Shown here: positions 1 through 7,542 of the stretch, one piece after another
How the letters are laid out: the number at the start of each line of letters is the position of its first letter
Position numbering within the stretch: position 1 is the stretch's first letter
NCBI GenBank assembly: GCA_041658405.1
Contig: JBBAAG010000095.1
Location: 1-10,259 of the forward strand
Direction of reading: 5' to 3'
Length of the DNA stretch: 10,259 bases
Source of the DNA: Elusimicrobiota bacterium
GTDB lineage: Bacteria; Elusimicrobiota; UBA5214; JBBAAG01
Notes under the pieces: generated by a model
Told to the model about the DNA's origin: nothing
Databases searched by the model: none
The model's input: the letters and a program-made list of their open reading frames with translations, nothing else
Made by a program: the position numbers and the translations under genes

Positions 1-9
1 GATTGTTTA

Positions 10-798
10 ATGTCAGAAGGAATTATTTTTGCTTTAATTATCAGTGTAGGATTGTTGCTCCATTCATTCGCAGGGTTTGGCGGCGCATTGTTTGCAGTAC
101 CGTTGTTCTCAATATTTTTACCATCCGGCGCTAAGATGTTTATCCCGGCATACGCGGTATTGATGCTTATCATCAACATATTTTTGTTATATGAAGCGAA
201 ACAGCATTTGCAGGTAAAAAAAATGGTGTTATTAATGATTGCCGGGGTTATCGGCAGCCCGATTGGTGCGATGGCATTAAAGAGTTTTCACCCGGAATTA
301 ATGAAGATTATTATCAGTGTTGCAACGCTGATATTCGGTATTTTGTTGAGTTTAAAAATTGAGATTCCGCTTAACGAAAAAAAGCCGACACAGATCGGGC
401 TTGGGTTGCTCAGCGGCGTACTGGGTGGCGCGATTGGTGAGTCAGGCCCGCCAATAGTTATCTACGGTTTATGCCGGGCATGGGAGAAAGATGAGTTCCG
501 GTGTAATCTTATCGCGTATTTTCTTGTACTGGGTGTGATGAATATTATCTCATACCTCGCGTTCGGGTTGTTAACCCCCAAAAATTTTTCGTATGCCGTA
601 TTTGCGATAATACCGGCATTATTTGCTACATGGGTAGGGGTAAAGTTAAAGAATGTTGCGTCAGAAGAGTTTTTTAGGAAGGCAGTACTCACAGTAATTA
701 TTTTTGTTACATTAGTCGGGCTTGGGCAGGTGTTGTTCTTCAATAAAAAACATAATAAAGTTGATGCGGTTAGTACCACAACTGCCGTGACTAAATAG
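10..798 (+). CDS. TauE/SafE-family membrane permease (sulfite/organosulfonate exporter-like)
   Basis: This is a 262-residue, highly hydrophobic integral inner-membrane protein with about eight predicted membrane segments. It shows the two-fold internal repeat typical of the TauE/SafE (DUF81) family. The first half carries a small-residue motif at residues 19-31 (SFAGFGGALFAVP). The second half has its counterpart at 134-148 (LSGVLGGAIGESGPP). The length matches the usual family size of about 250 residues. Characterised members export sulfite, sulfoacetate or related anions, but substrates differ widely and the sequence does not reveal this one. The tail after residue 245 is polar and probably cytoplasmic. 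The frame is open back to base 1 and only nine bases lie upstream of the ATG, so the ribosome site is not visible and a start further upstream cannot be excluded. The glycosidase gene begins 27 bases downstream, so the two are probably co-transcribed. The family call is firm; the substrate is unknown. Confidence 0.85.
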   Translation: MSEGIIFALIISVGLLLHSFAGFGGALFAVPLFSIFLPSGAKMFIPAYAVLMLIINIFLLYEAKQHLQVKKMVLLMIAGVIGSPIGAMALKSFHPELMKIIISVATLIFGILLSLKIEIPLNEKKPTQIGLGLLSGVLGGAIGESGPPIVIYGLCRAWEKDEFRCNLIAYFLVLGVMNIISYLAFGLLTPKNFSYAVFAIIPALFATWVGVKLKNVASEEFFRKAVLTVIIFVTLVGLGQVLFFNKKHNKVDAVSTTTAVTK

Positions 799-813
799 TA
801 TCAAGGGTTAATT

Positions 814-819
814 AAGGAG
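814..819 (+). promoter_or_regulatory. Ribosome binding site of the GH42 gene
   Basis: AAGGAG lies six bases before the ATG at 826. This is near-ideal spacing and fixes the start of the glycosidase. Confidence 0.8.
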
Positions 820-825
820 CCTTAT

Positions 826-2970
826 ATGTTCATCGGAGCGCAGTATTACCGCCCGCCATTTCCGCATAAAAAGTATTGGGATGATGACTTAAAAAAAATG
901 CGGGATACCGGCCTTCATGCAGCGCAGCTATGGGCATGCTGGGGTTGGATTGAACCTGAACCTGGGAAGTTTAATTACGAGGATTATGATGAACTAATTA
1001 ATCTTGCCGATAAAAACGGGTTAAAAATTGTTATCAGCACAATCGCGGAAATTCAACCGTTCTGGATCCACCGCGTAGTGCCGGATTCTATGATGGTGAA
1101 CCACGTAGGTAACCGCGTGATATCCTCGCTCCGCGGGGAGTGTAACGTCGGGCTGACCCCAGGCGGGTGTACGGATAATCCGGAAGTCGCGAAGTATATG
1201 GAACGCTTCCTCCGTACTACCGCGGAACGGTATAGAGGTACGAAAAACCTTATTGGCTGGGATTGCTGGAACGAAAACCGGTGGGCGGTAAATGCAGACG
1301 GTTATGTCTGCTATTGTCCTCATACAATTGAAAAGTACCGCGGATGGTTAAAAGAAAAGTATGGAGATCTTGAATGGTTAAACTTGGCATGGCAACGGAG
1401 GTATAGTTCCTGGGATGATGTTCAGCCGGGTAAGTATCCAAAACCGCCGTTTACTGAAAATATGGAATTCGCGAGTTTTATCACACATAGGTCAAACCTT
1501 CATGCGAAGTGGCGGTACGGAATTATTAAGTCGGTAAACCCAAGCTTTTTTGTCTCCTGTCATAACGGTACCGCATCACTGGTATCTACCGGCGGAGCGA
1601 ATGAACAAACATTGTGCCGGGGAAATGACTGGAGTATAGCTGATGAGATGGACGGTTATGGCGTATCAAGTTTTCCTGCGTGGGGTAACGGGTTTGATGA
1701 AAACTTTTTTGGGTTACGCATAGAGGCAATACATTCAGCAGTGACATCAAAGAAGAAAGTGTTGTGGATGAGCGAACTCCAGGGCGGTAGCGCACGGGCT
1801 GGGTTGATGTCTGACCCGCCGTTAGAGGGTAAACTTCAAAACCTGTGGGTATGGTCGGGTATATCCCGCGGGGTTAAGGGCGTTATATTCTGGTGCTGGC
1901 GTGATGAAGTGTTTACTGGGGAAGCATCCGGGTTTGGGATCGTTGGGGATGATGGTAACGCTGAAGAACGAGTAACCGAGTTGAAACACACCTGCGCGGT
2001 GATTGACAAAAATATGGATTTATTTGACCGCTATGTTCCCGACTCAGCAAAAGCAGGGGTGTGGTTTGACCCGGATAATTATTATCTTAACTGGTCCTGC
2101 GACCGTGACGCTATAAAAGCCAGGCAGGGGGTGTTCAACTATATCCACGCGTATGAACGGTTACGCGTACCGTATGTGATCGTAGAAGCTAACCACATGG
2201 AAGAGTTAATGGATGGCTTAAAGTTACTGGTAATGCCCTGGGCGTTGATTGTAAAACCTGAACTCCACGATAAATTGTATAAGTTCGTGAATTCCGGCGG
2301 GACGCTGGTGTTTGACGCTGAATTTGATGCGTACACCAAACTCGGGTTTTACAAGTATCCCGGGGAGGATAGAGTATTGCCGACGAAGTTCGGTATCCGC
2401 GACCTCGGACGCAGAAAAATAGAGGAACCTACTGAAAATATTAAGTTCAAACTTGGAAACGTGAAACTTGATCTTCGTCCAACTGGCTGGCTAACGCCTT
2501 TGGCGTATAACGGCGATGCGGAAGTGGTGGCGAAGAATAAAGCTGGAGACGTAATGGGTATCGTCAAAAAAGTTGGGAAGGGGCGGGTAATCGCGTTAGG
2601 CTCGTTCTTCGGGCACGATTATACTAAAGACTACCACCCGGGGTTTGAAACGTTTGTATCGACAATTGTGAATACTTCCTGTGCGGGGTCGGAGTGGGAT
2701 GTCGTGAGTAGTGGCGGAGCAAAGAAACAGGGGAAAACTGCTGCGCGGACGACCGGGGCAATCATTGGTGTTGGTACTAGTGCTGGCGCGCAAAGGGTTC
2801 ATTTCCATGCGGGAACGTCGGGGGATAAGCAGGTGATAATCCTCACAAACTTCGGTGATGCGCAAAAGGTGGATGTGCGGTTCCAAGGGAAAAAGGTTGC
2901 GACAGTTGCGTTAGAAAAACATGAATATAAAGCGTATGTCCTTGCCGGGAAAAAGTTATTAGAATTGTAA
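826..2970 (+). CDS. Glycoside hydrolase family 42 (beta-galactosidase-like)
   Basis: This 714-residue protein has no signal peptide, so it should act in the cytoplasm on imported or recycled oligosaccharides. The GH42 TIM-barrel covers roughly residues 5-385. The start (IGAQYYRPPFP) is typical of the family. The predicted acid/base is E150 in WDCWNENRW and the predicted nucleophile is E317 in LWMSELQGG. Residues of about 405-615 fit the GH42 trimerisation domain, which has a glutamine-amidotransferase-like fold (KLLVMPWALIV, NSGGTLVFDAEFD, GKGRVIALGSFFG). A short beta domain closes the protein (about 655-714), after a Gly/Ala/Lys/Thr-rich low-complexity linker (about 625-655). The metal-site cysteines of family members appear partly kept: C106, C162 and C164 are present, but CYCPHT ends in Thr where CxCxxC is usual. 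An AAGGAG ribosome site lies six bases before the ATG. GH42 enzymes mostly cleave beta-galactosides, but some prefer arabinosides or other sugars, so specificity is inferred only. Confidence 0.9.
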   Translation: MFIGAQYYRPPFPHKKYWDDDLKKMRDTGLHAAQLWACWGWIEPEPGKFNYEDYDELINLADKNGLKIVISTIAEIQPFWIHRVVPDSMMVNHVGNRVISSLRGECNVGLTPGGCTDNPEVAKYMERFLRTTAERYRGTKNLIGWDCWNENRWAVNADGYVCYCPHTIEKYRGWLKEKYGDLEWLNLAWQRRYSSWDDVQPGKYPKPPFTENMEFASFITHRSNLHAKWRYGIIKSVNPSFFVSCHNGTASLVSTGGANEQTLCRGNDWSIADEMDGYGVSSFPAWGNGFDENFFGLRIEAIHSAVTSKKKVLWMSELQGGSARAGLMSDPPLEGKLQNLWVWSGISRGVKGVIFWCWRDEVFTGEASGFGIVGDDGNAEERVTELKHTCAVIDKNMDLFDRYVPDSAKAGVWFDPDNYYLNWSCDRDAIKARQGVFNYIHAYERLRVPYVIVEANHMEELMDGLKLLVMPWALIVKPELHDKLYKFVNSGGTLVFDAEFDAYTKLGFYKYPGEDRVLPTKFGIRDLGRRKIEEPTENIKFKLGNVKLDLRPTGWLTPLAYNGDAEVVAKNKAGDVMGIVKKVGKGRVIALGSFFGHDYTKDYHPGFETFVSTIVNTSCAGSEWDVVSSGGAKKQGKTAARTTGAIIGVGTSAGAQRVHFHAGTSGDKQVIILTNFGDAQKVDVRFQGKKVATVALEKHEYKAYVLAGKKLLEL

Positions 2971-3008
2971 TCGTTTTAGATCTAATCAGCGATACCTGAA
3001 TATTCCGC

Positions 3009-3037
3009 TTGACAATAACCCAAAGTTCGACTATAAT
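3009..3037 (+). promoter_or_regulatory. Consensus sigma-70 promoter of the TetR-RND operon
   Basis: A perfect -35 hexamer TTGACA (3009-3014) and a perfect -10 hexamer TATAAT (3032-3037) are separated by exactly 17 bases. The predicted start point is near 3044, giving a leader of about 41 bases before the TetR gene. A match to consensus in all twelve positions at optimal spacing predicts strong basal activity, as expected for a promoter held down by a repressor. The assignment rests on sequence alone. Confidence 0.85.
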
Positions 3038-3060
3038 ACTGTATAAGTCGAAAAGTCGAA
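3026..3060 (+). promoter_or_regulatory. Putative TetR-type operator: inverted repeat plus tandem half-site
   Basis: TTCGACT (3026-3032) and AGTCGAA (3046-3052) form a perfect 7-base inverted repeat around a 13-base spacer. The left arm enters the -10 box and the right arm lies just past the predicted start point. The right half-site is repeated directly: AAGTCGAA occurs at 3045-3052 and again at 3053-3060. TetR-family dimers bind such palindromes and block RNA polymerase, so autorepression by the adjacent TetR gene is the natural reading. The identity of the binding protein is inferred from position. Confidence 0.7.
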
Positions 3061-3084
3061 ATAGTTTTAAAGGTGGTCAGGTAG

Positions 3085-3666
3085 ATGACAAAACACGAAC
3101 TCAAACGTAAAAATATATTGTTAACCGCCCAGGCACTATTCGCGCGGTATGGGTTGTTCAAAACTACAATGGATGATATTGCCCACGCATTGCGGATGGG
3201 GAAAAGTACTCTTTATTACTATTTTAAAACCAAGGAAGACGTGTTTTTCGCTGTACTTCAGCTAGAAGTTGAGTCAATTAAGGAAACAATGCTGAAAGAG
3301 CTTAGTAAATGCCGCGGGCCAAAGGAACGGCTGGCTATGTTTGTGCTTTCCAGGATGAAATATCTACGCAAAATAGTTAATGTGTATTCCGCGTTTAAGG
3401 ATGAGTACCTGCGGAATTATGAGTTTATCAATAAGATCCGCACGGATTTTGACCGGCAAGAGGTTGGGTTGGTACGCGGGATACTGGAGGAAGGCGTTGC
3501 GTCCGGTGTTTTTAAAATCAAGGATATTGACCTTACCGCGTTTACTTTTGTTATCGCAGCGAAGGGGTTGGAGTACGAGTGGACCCTAAGCCTCAAAGAA
3601 AAAGAGGTTGAACGTAATATTAATAAGATGCTGGAAATATTGTTTTACGGGATCGTAAAAAAATAA
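3085..3666 (+). CDS. TetR/AcrR-family transcriptional regulator
   Basis: This is a 193-residue one-component regulator of normal family length. The N-terminal TetR helix-turn-helix spans residues 10-56: helix 1 includes ILLTAQALFARYG, helix 2 follows TTMDDIAHAL, and the recognition region is MGKSTLYYYFKTKEDVF (38-54). The remainder (about 60-190) is all-helical and poorly conserved, as expected for the ligand-binding and dimerisation domain. An AGGTGG ribosome site lies eight bases before the ATG. The gene is the first in a five-gene operon and sits directly behind a consensus promoter with an overlapping inverted repeat. It therefore most likely represses its own promoter and the exporter genes behind it, with release by a hydrophobic effector or pump substrate. 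The family is clear; the effector is unknown. Confidence 0.92.
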   Translation: MTKHELKRKNILLTAQALFARYGLFKTTMDDIAHALRMGKSTLYYYFKTKEDVFFAVLQLEVESIKETMLKELSKCRGPKERLAMFVLSRMKYLRKIVNVYSAFKDEYLRNYEFINKIRTDFDRQEVGLVRGILEEGVASGVFKIKDIDLTAFTFVIAAKGLEYEWTLSLKEKEVERNINKMLEILFYGIVKK

Positions 3667-3690
3667 GTATAGGTGTGCATTGAATCATAT

Positions 3691-4383
3691 ATGTATAACA
3701 AAAATATCAGTGTATCAAAAGTGTTAGGGTTGTTATTCACCATGTATTCCTGTTTTGTGGTAAATACCGCGCTTTATGCGGGAACTGTAAAACCTGCAGT
3801 AGTAAATACAAAAATTGAAGGAAGTACGGTTAGCGTGGAATCAACAATCAATGCTCTCCGCTCGGTTATTACCAGTACAATATCGTACCGGTGTTTAAAC
3901 GAAACAACTGAAAAGCTGGGAAACAAAACATTACACAGAATCATAGCATTGTACTACTACCCTCCGGGTGTGCTGGAAATTAATGTTATCACCGGGGAAA
4001 ACAGCGGGACACATGTGGTGTTCAAAGATCATAAGCTTACGATTGATAATAAAAATATCCTTGGCCCGTTTAAGGTTAAACTCGACTCCGGGAATCCTAT
4101 AACCAAATCATTACGCGGGAAAGGTATTGCCCAGGTTGGGTGGGTGTATCATTTATCCAATGTCGAGAAGTATTTGATTGAAAAAAAAGTTTTTTACGCA
4201 TCATACGACGTATTTGAAGGCAGTACCAGTATAAAGTTATTGATCAAAGTTGATGACAAAACACATTATGTTTTGTATCTCCAACCCTCGACTTACTATA
4301 TCATCGGGTACCGGTTAATAGAAAATGGTGAGGTTGTGGAAGAGGGGAAGTATAGGGATATACAGGTTAATATCAAAAGGTAA
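3691..4383 (+). CDS. Secreted periplasmic protein, possibly LolA-like/DUF1571-like
   Basis: I do not firmly recognise this protein. From the ATG at 3691 it has 230 residues, with a Sec signal peptide (hydrophobic core about residues 11-29, probable cleavage after ALYA at residue 30). The rest is soluble and rich in alternating beta-strand patterns. The stretch with YYPPGVLEINV, GTHVVFKDHKL and LGPFKVKLD recalls LolA-fold/DUF1571 proteins, which form an open half-barrel that binds lipid or lipoprotein; this is a weak, by-eye resemblance. A GTG at 3673, in frame and six bases after the TetR stop, would add MCIESY to the N terminus. I prefer the ATG because it gives a cleaner basic N-region (MYNKNISVSK), although neither start has a well-spaced ribosome site. 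An A8-G-T6 tract lies at 4181-4195. Its place between the regulator and the pump suggests a periplasmic partner of the exporter. Confidence 0.75.
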   Translation: MYNKNISVSKVLGLLFTMYSCFVVNTALYAGTVKPAVVNTKIEGSTVSVESTINALRSVITSTISYRCLNETTEKLGNKTLHRIIALYYYPPGVLEINVITGENSGTHVVFKDHKLTIDNKNILGPFKVKLDSGNPITKSLRGKGIAQVGWVYHLSNVEKYLIEKKVFYASYDVFEGSTSIKLLIKVDDKTHYVLYLQPSTYYIIGYRLIENGEVVEEGKYRDIQVNIKR

Positions 4384-4410
4384 GAATACAAGGTTTATGT
4401 TCATAAAGTA

Positions 4411-4420
4411 AGGTAAGGAG
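4411..4420 (+). promoter_or_regulatory. Strong Shine-Dalgarno sequence unusually far from the RND start
   Basis: AGGTAAGGAG is an excellent anti-SD match but ends 18 bases before the ATG at 4439. An in-frame TAA at 4424 excludes an upstream start in that frame, and no other start codon lies between. Only a weak GAAAG (4431-4435) is close to the ATG. Confidence 0.45.
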
Positions 4421-4438
4421 TTATAAAAAAGAAAGATT

Positions 4439-6700
4439 ATGAAAAAATGGTTTGCTGAGTTCGTTATTAATAACAGAAAAGTTGTTATCGCGGTTATCGC
4501 AGTGATAACCTTGTTTTTTGGATACTTCCTGAAAGATATCAAGGTTAATCCGGATGTAATGGATTACTTACCAAAGAATGACGCTGTAGCTCAGAGGTTT
4601 AATTATATTGATAGAGAATACGGCGGGAATGCATTGGCTATGGTTGCTATTGAAACTGATGATGTATTCACTAAAGCCAGCCTCCGGCAAGTAGCGGATA
4701 TAACTGCTGAACTTAAACTCCTGCCCGGTGTGTCGTATGTCACGAGTTTAACCGATGTTTTGGATATAAAGAAAGCGCAGGATGGCGGGATTGAAATCGG
4801 TAAGCTTATCGACGCAGAAAAGTTGCCGGAGACTGATGAGGAAATAGGTAAGCTCAGGAAGTACGTTATGTCCTCCAGCCTATTCTCCGGGAAACTGGTC
4901 TCTACTGACGGGAAGGCAACGCTTATCGTCTGCCGGTTGAATGAAAATGTGAACAAAATAGTAACCGCAGGTGCTATCCGCGGTATTGTAAAAAAAGCTG
5001 AAGGCAATAATAAAGCGTATTATGCCGGCTCGCCGTTTTTCTTGGCGGATATCGTTGACTTGATAATGGACGACTTATATACACTGATACCCATAATTGT
5101 GGTCGTGATTGTAATGACACTGTTCTTTAGTTTCAGGGTATTACGCGGGGTTGTCATTCCATTAATTTCAGTTGCAATAAGTGTTATCTGGACCATAGGT
5201 CTGATGAACTTATTAAGAATACCGTTATCGTTGATCTCTAATATCATACCGGTAGTATTATTTGCTGTGGGGAATGCTTATAGTATTCATGTGTTCAGTA
5301 AGTTTAATGAAGATGTTCTTGATAATACTAACCGTTTGGAACAATCAAAATCCGCACTTTCAAACGTAGCACTCCCGGTACTCCTGGCAGCGGTAACGAC
5401 AGTTGCAGGTTTTTTATCGTTTATCTTTGGTTCTTACCTTACAATGATCGTTGAGTTCGGGATTTTTACGGCGGTAGGAACATTATTTGCGTTGATAATA
5501 GCGTGTACGCTTGTCCCTGCAATACTCGCAATGCTGCCCGTTCAGGCTGGCACTGTTAAGGAAAATGCAAGGAAGTCCAGTGCAAAACCGGTGATTAAGT
5601 TTATGGATAGCCTCGGGGTTATGATCTTAAAAAATGAAAAGCTGGTATTGGTAATAGCGGGAATAATTACTATTATTGCTGTGGCCGGGATTCCCAGGAT
5701 ACAGCGTAGTGTTAATATTACGGATTACTTCAAGAAAGATAGCCATAGCCGGCTCTCCAACAAAATACTTGATGCGAAGTTCGGCGGGTCTTCGCCTATC
5801 ATGGTAATCGTTAAGGGTGATATGACAGACCCGCGGGTGTTAAACGAGATGGTTAAGTTCCAGGATTTTCTTGATCAGCTCGATGATGTTAATAACACGC
5901 AGTCTATAACGAATTTTATTGAACAAATGAGTGATGTTATGGGGGAAGGTAAAAACATACCTGAGGACCAGGCAAAAGTGTCGAACCTGTGGTTCTTGCT
6001 TGAAGGACAGGAAACGTTGTCACAGATGGTGAACCCGGATAAAACTGAAGCTATCGTCCAGGCAATGACTGTTCATGTTCCGACGACACGTATCCGCGCT
6101 ATCATCAAGGCAATTAGAGAATATCTTAAACAAAACACTAAGGACTATGTATCATTTGAACCAACCGGGATGTTGTATATCAACGATAATCTTGATAATA
6201 GTTTAGTAAGCAGCCAGTTCTGGAGTATGCTCATAGCGTTATTTCTGGTATTCCTGTGTTTATTAGCGATGATGCGTTCATTTGCAGGCGGGGTGATTGG
6301 GATAGTGCCGATTACGTTTACGATAATCGTTATCTTCGGTGTTATGGGATACACCGGTATACCGCTGGATATAGCAACGGTGTTAGTGGCAAGTATCGCG
6401 ATTGGTACCGGTATAGATTATTCCATACATTTTGTTAACCGTTTCCGTCATGAACTTAAGGTACAGCTTAACGAATTTGATGCGTTACGCAAGACACTCG
6501 AAACTACCGGCCGTGCGATTATGATAAACGTTGTCACTGTAATGTTTGGGTTTCTGGTCTTAATCTTTGCGAACCTCGTGCCGTTACAAAGATTCGGTCT
6601 TCTTACTGCGGTGACGACGTTAGTTTCAGGTGTCAGCGCGATTACTATATTACCCGCAATAATATTGTTGTTCAAGCCAAAAATAGGGGAAGATAAGTAA
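4439..6700 (+). CDS. RND-superfamily exporter, MMPL/HpnN-like (COG1033 type)
   Basis: This 753-residue inner-membrane transporter has the duplicated RND layout. The first membrane helix is at about 14-31, followed by a periplasmic loop of about 32-212, then five helices between 213 and 365. The second half repeats this: a helix at 401-420, a loop of about 421-592, and five helices between 593 and 745. The second half carries the diagnostic helix motif GTGIDYSIHFVNRF (656-669), whose D660-Y661 pair is the presumed proton-relay site known from MmpL-type pumps. The matching first-half motif AVGNAYSIHVFSKF (276-289) has Ala280 where the Asp would be. At this size it resembles the single-polypeptide lipid/hopanoid-type exporters rather than the roughly 1,040-residue drug pumps that use an adaptor and TolC. 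No membrane-fusion protein is encoded nearby. LolA-like carriers flank it on both sides, and an outer-membrane barrel follows, pointing to export of a lipid or hydrophobic compound. Confidence 0.9.
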   Translation: MKKWFAEFVINNRKVVIAVIAVITLFFGYFLKDIKVNPDVMDYLPKNDAVAQRFNYIDREYGGNALAMVAIETDDVFTKASLRQVADITAELKLLPGVSYVTSLTDVLDIKKAQDGGIEIGKLIDAEKLPETDEEIGKLRKYVMSSSLFSGKLVSTDGKATLIVCRLNENVNKIVTAGAIRGIVKKAEGNNKAYYAGSPFFLADIVDLIMDDLYTLIPIIVVVIVMTLFFSFRVLRGVVIPLISVAISVIWTIGLMNLLRIPLSLISNIIPVVLFAVGNAYSIHVFSKFNEDVLDNTNRLEQSKSALSNVALPVLLAAVTTVAGFLSFIFGSYLTMIVEFGIFTAVGTLFALIIACTLVPAILAMLPVQAGTVKENARKSSAKPVIKFMDSLGVMILKNEKLVLVIAGIITIIAVAGIPRIQRSVNITDYFKKDSHSRLSNKILDAKFGGSSPIMVIVKGDMTDPRVLNEMVKFQDFLDQLDDVNNTQSITNFIEQMSDVMGEGKNIPEDQAKVSNLWFLLEGQETLSQMVNPDKTEAIVQAMTVHVPTTRIRAIIKAIREYLKQNTKDYVSFEPTGMLYINDNLDNSLVSSQFWSMLIALFLVFLCLLAMMRSFAGGVIGIVPITFTIIVIFGVMGYTGIPLDIATVLVASIAIGTGIDYSIHFVNRFRHELKVQLNEFDALRKTLETTGRAIMINVVTVMFGFLVLIFANLVPLQRFGLLTAVTTLVSGVSAITILPAIILLFKPKIGEDK

Positions 6701-6713
6701 AAGAAAAGAAAGC

Positions 6714-6720
6714 AGGAGGG
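6714..6720 (+). promoter_or_regulatory. Ribosome binding site of the LolA-like gene
   Basis: AGGAGGG lies nine bases before the ATG at 6730 and fixes that start. It is the strongest well-spaced ribosome site in the operon, so this periplasmic protein may be made in excess over the pump. Confidence 0.75.
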
Positions 6721-6729
6721 ATTGATTGT

Positions 6730-7497
6730 ATGAACAAAAAAAAATGTGGTGCCTTATTAACCGGACTGGTATTAGCGCTTAGTGCGGTTATATTTAGCAA
6801 TAGCGCAGTAGTAACCGCCGCTGAACTTACCGGCCCGCAGGTGCTTTCAAAACTTGATAGTGCGTCTGGTTCGCCTAAGGATCAGGAACAGCAGGCTAAG
6901 ATCATTATCATCGATAAAGACGGGAAGGAAAAGTCAAGAGAAACATTGATGTTCCAAAAAGGTAATGAAAAACGGTTAGTACGGTTTCTTTCTCCCGCTG
7001 ACCAAAAAGGGATTGGGTTCCTGTCATTACCCAATGATATGATGTATATTTACCTCCCGGCATTTAAGAAAACACGGCGGATTGCGTCACACGTTAAGAA
7101 CACGAAGTTCGCTGGGACGGATTTTACATACGAGGATATGGAAGCAAAAACGTATAGCGAAAAATGGGACTCCGAGGTAATACAAACTGATGATAAATCT
7201 TATGTCCTGAAACTCACACCAAAAAAAGGGACGGTCTCGGATTATTCTAAACTCGTAATGACGGTTGATAAAACTAATTTTTATGTACTCAAAATTGAGC
7301 ATTATGATAAAGCCGGGACGATGACAAAAACTCTTACCCGCACGGAGTTCGAGAAAGTTGGGAATTACTGGATTGCAAACGCGTCTGTGATGGAAGATCA
7401 TAAGAATAAGCATAAGACTAAAATGGTGGTGTCAAATACAAAAGTTGATGCCGGGATTTCAGATGACGTGTTTACGGAACGGTATTTAGTGAGATAA
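6730..7497 (+). CDS. Outer membrane lipoprotein-sorting protein family (LolA-like, PF17131 type)
   Basis: This 255-residue secreted periplasmic protein has a basic start (MNKKK), a hydrophobic core at about 8-25 and probable cleavage near VVTAA (about residue 31). The mature part shows the hallmark of the LolA-like/COG2834 group: RLVRFLSPADQKGIGFLSLP, then MMYIYLPAFKKTRRI, then KFAGTDFTYEDME (about residues 82-138). Family members adopt the LolA half-barrel fold and are thought to carry a lipid or lipoprotein through the periplasm. They are often encoded beside RND exporters of the MMPL kind, as here: the pump gene ends 29 bases upstream and the barrel gene starts 45 bases downstream. An A9 run (6736-6744) directly follows the start codon. 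It is not the classical LolA of the Lol pathway, which is shorter and lies apart from RND genes. Family confidence is high; the cargo is unknown. Confidence 0.88.
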   Translation: MNKKKCGALLTGLVLALSAVIFSNSAVVTAAELTGPQVLSKLDSASGSPKDQEQQAKIIIIDKDGKEKSRETLMFQKGNEKRLVRFLSPADQKGIGFLSLPNDMMYIYLPAFKKTRRIASHVKNTKFAGTDFTYEDMEAKTYSEKWDSEVIQTDDKSYVLKLTPKKGTVSDYSKLVMTVDKTNFYVLKIEHYDKAGTMTKTLTRTEFEKVGNYWIANASVMEDHKNKHKTKMVVSNTKVDAGISDDVFTERYLVR

Positions 7498-7526
7498 TAA
7501 AACACATAACAAATGAGCAAGGTTTT

Positions 7527-7535
7527 AGAGGGGGA
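7527..7535 (+). promoter_or_regulatory. Ribosome binding site that decides the barrel gene start
   Basis: AGAGGGGGA ends seven bases before the ATG at 7543. An earlier in-frame ATG at 7513 lacks such a site and would place ten polar residues before the signal peptide, so 7543 is preferred. Confidence 0.75.
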
Positions 7536-7542
7536 ATTTGTA

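Noticed and set aside
462..779. Minus-strand open frame inside the TauE/SafE gene
   Set aside because: It has no ribosome site or recognisable domain and lies entirely within a well-supported + strand gene.
1021..1323. Minus-strand open frame inside the GH42 gene
   Set aside because: It is a composition-driven shadow of the glycosidase coding frame, with no protein family resemblance.
2970..2993. ATCG...TTAGATCTAA...CGAT hairpin after the GH42 gene as an intrinsic terminator
   Set aside because: The stem is short and AT-rich, with no following T-run; it is more likely a chance palindrome.
3380..3589. Overlapping + strand frame inside the TetR gene
   Set aside because: It is an alternative frame of a well-recognised regulator, lacking a ribosome site.
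4603..5007. 134-codon minus-strand open frame inside the RND gene
   Set aside because: Although long, it is antisense to conserved RND sequence and its translation is serine/threonine-rich without a domain.
7513..7542. Upstream ATG start for the barrel protein
   Set aside because: It lacks a ribosome site and would put polar residues before a textbook signal peptide; the ATG at 7543 has a strong, well-spaced site.
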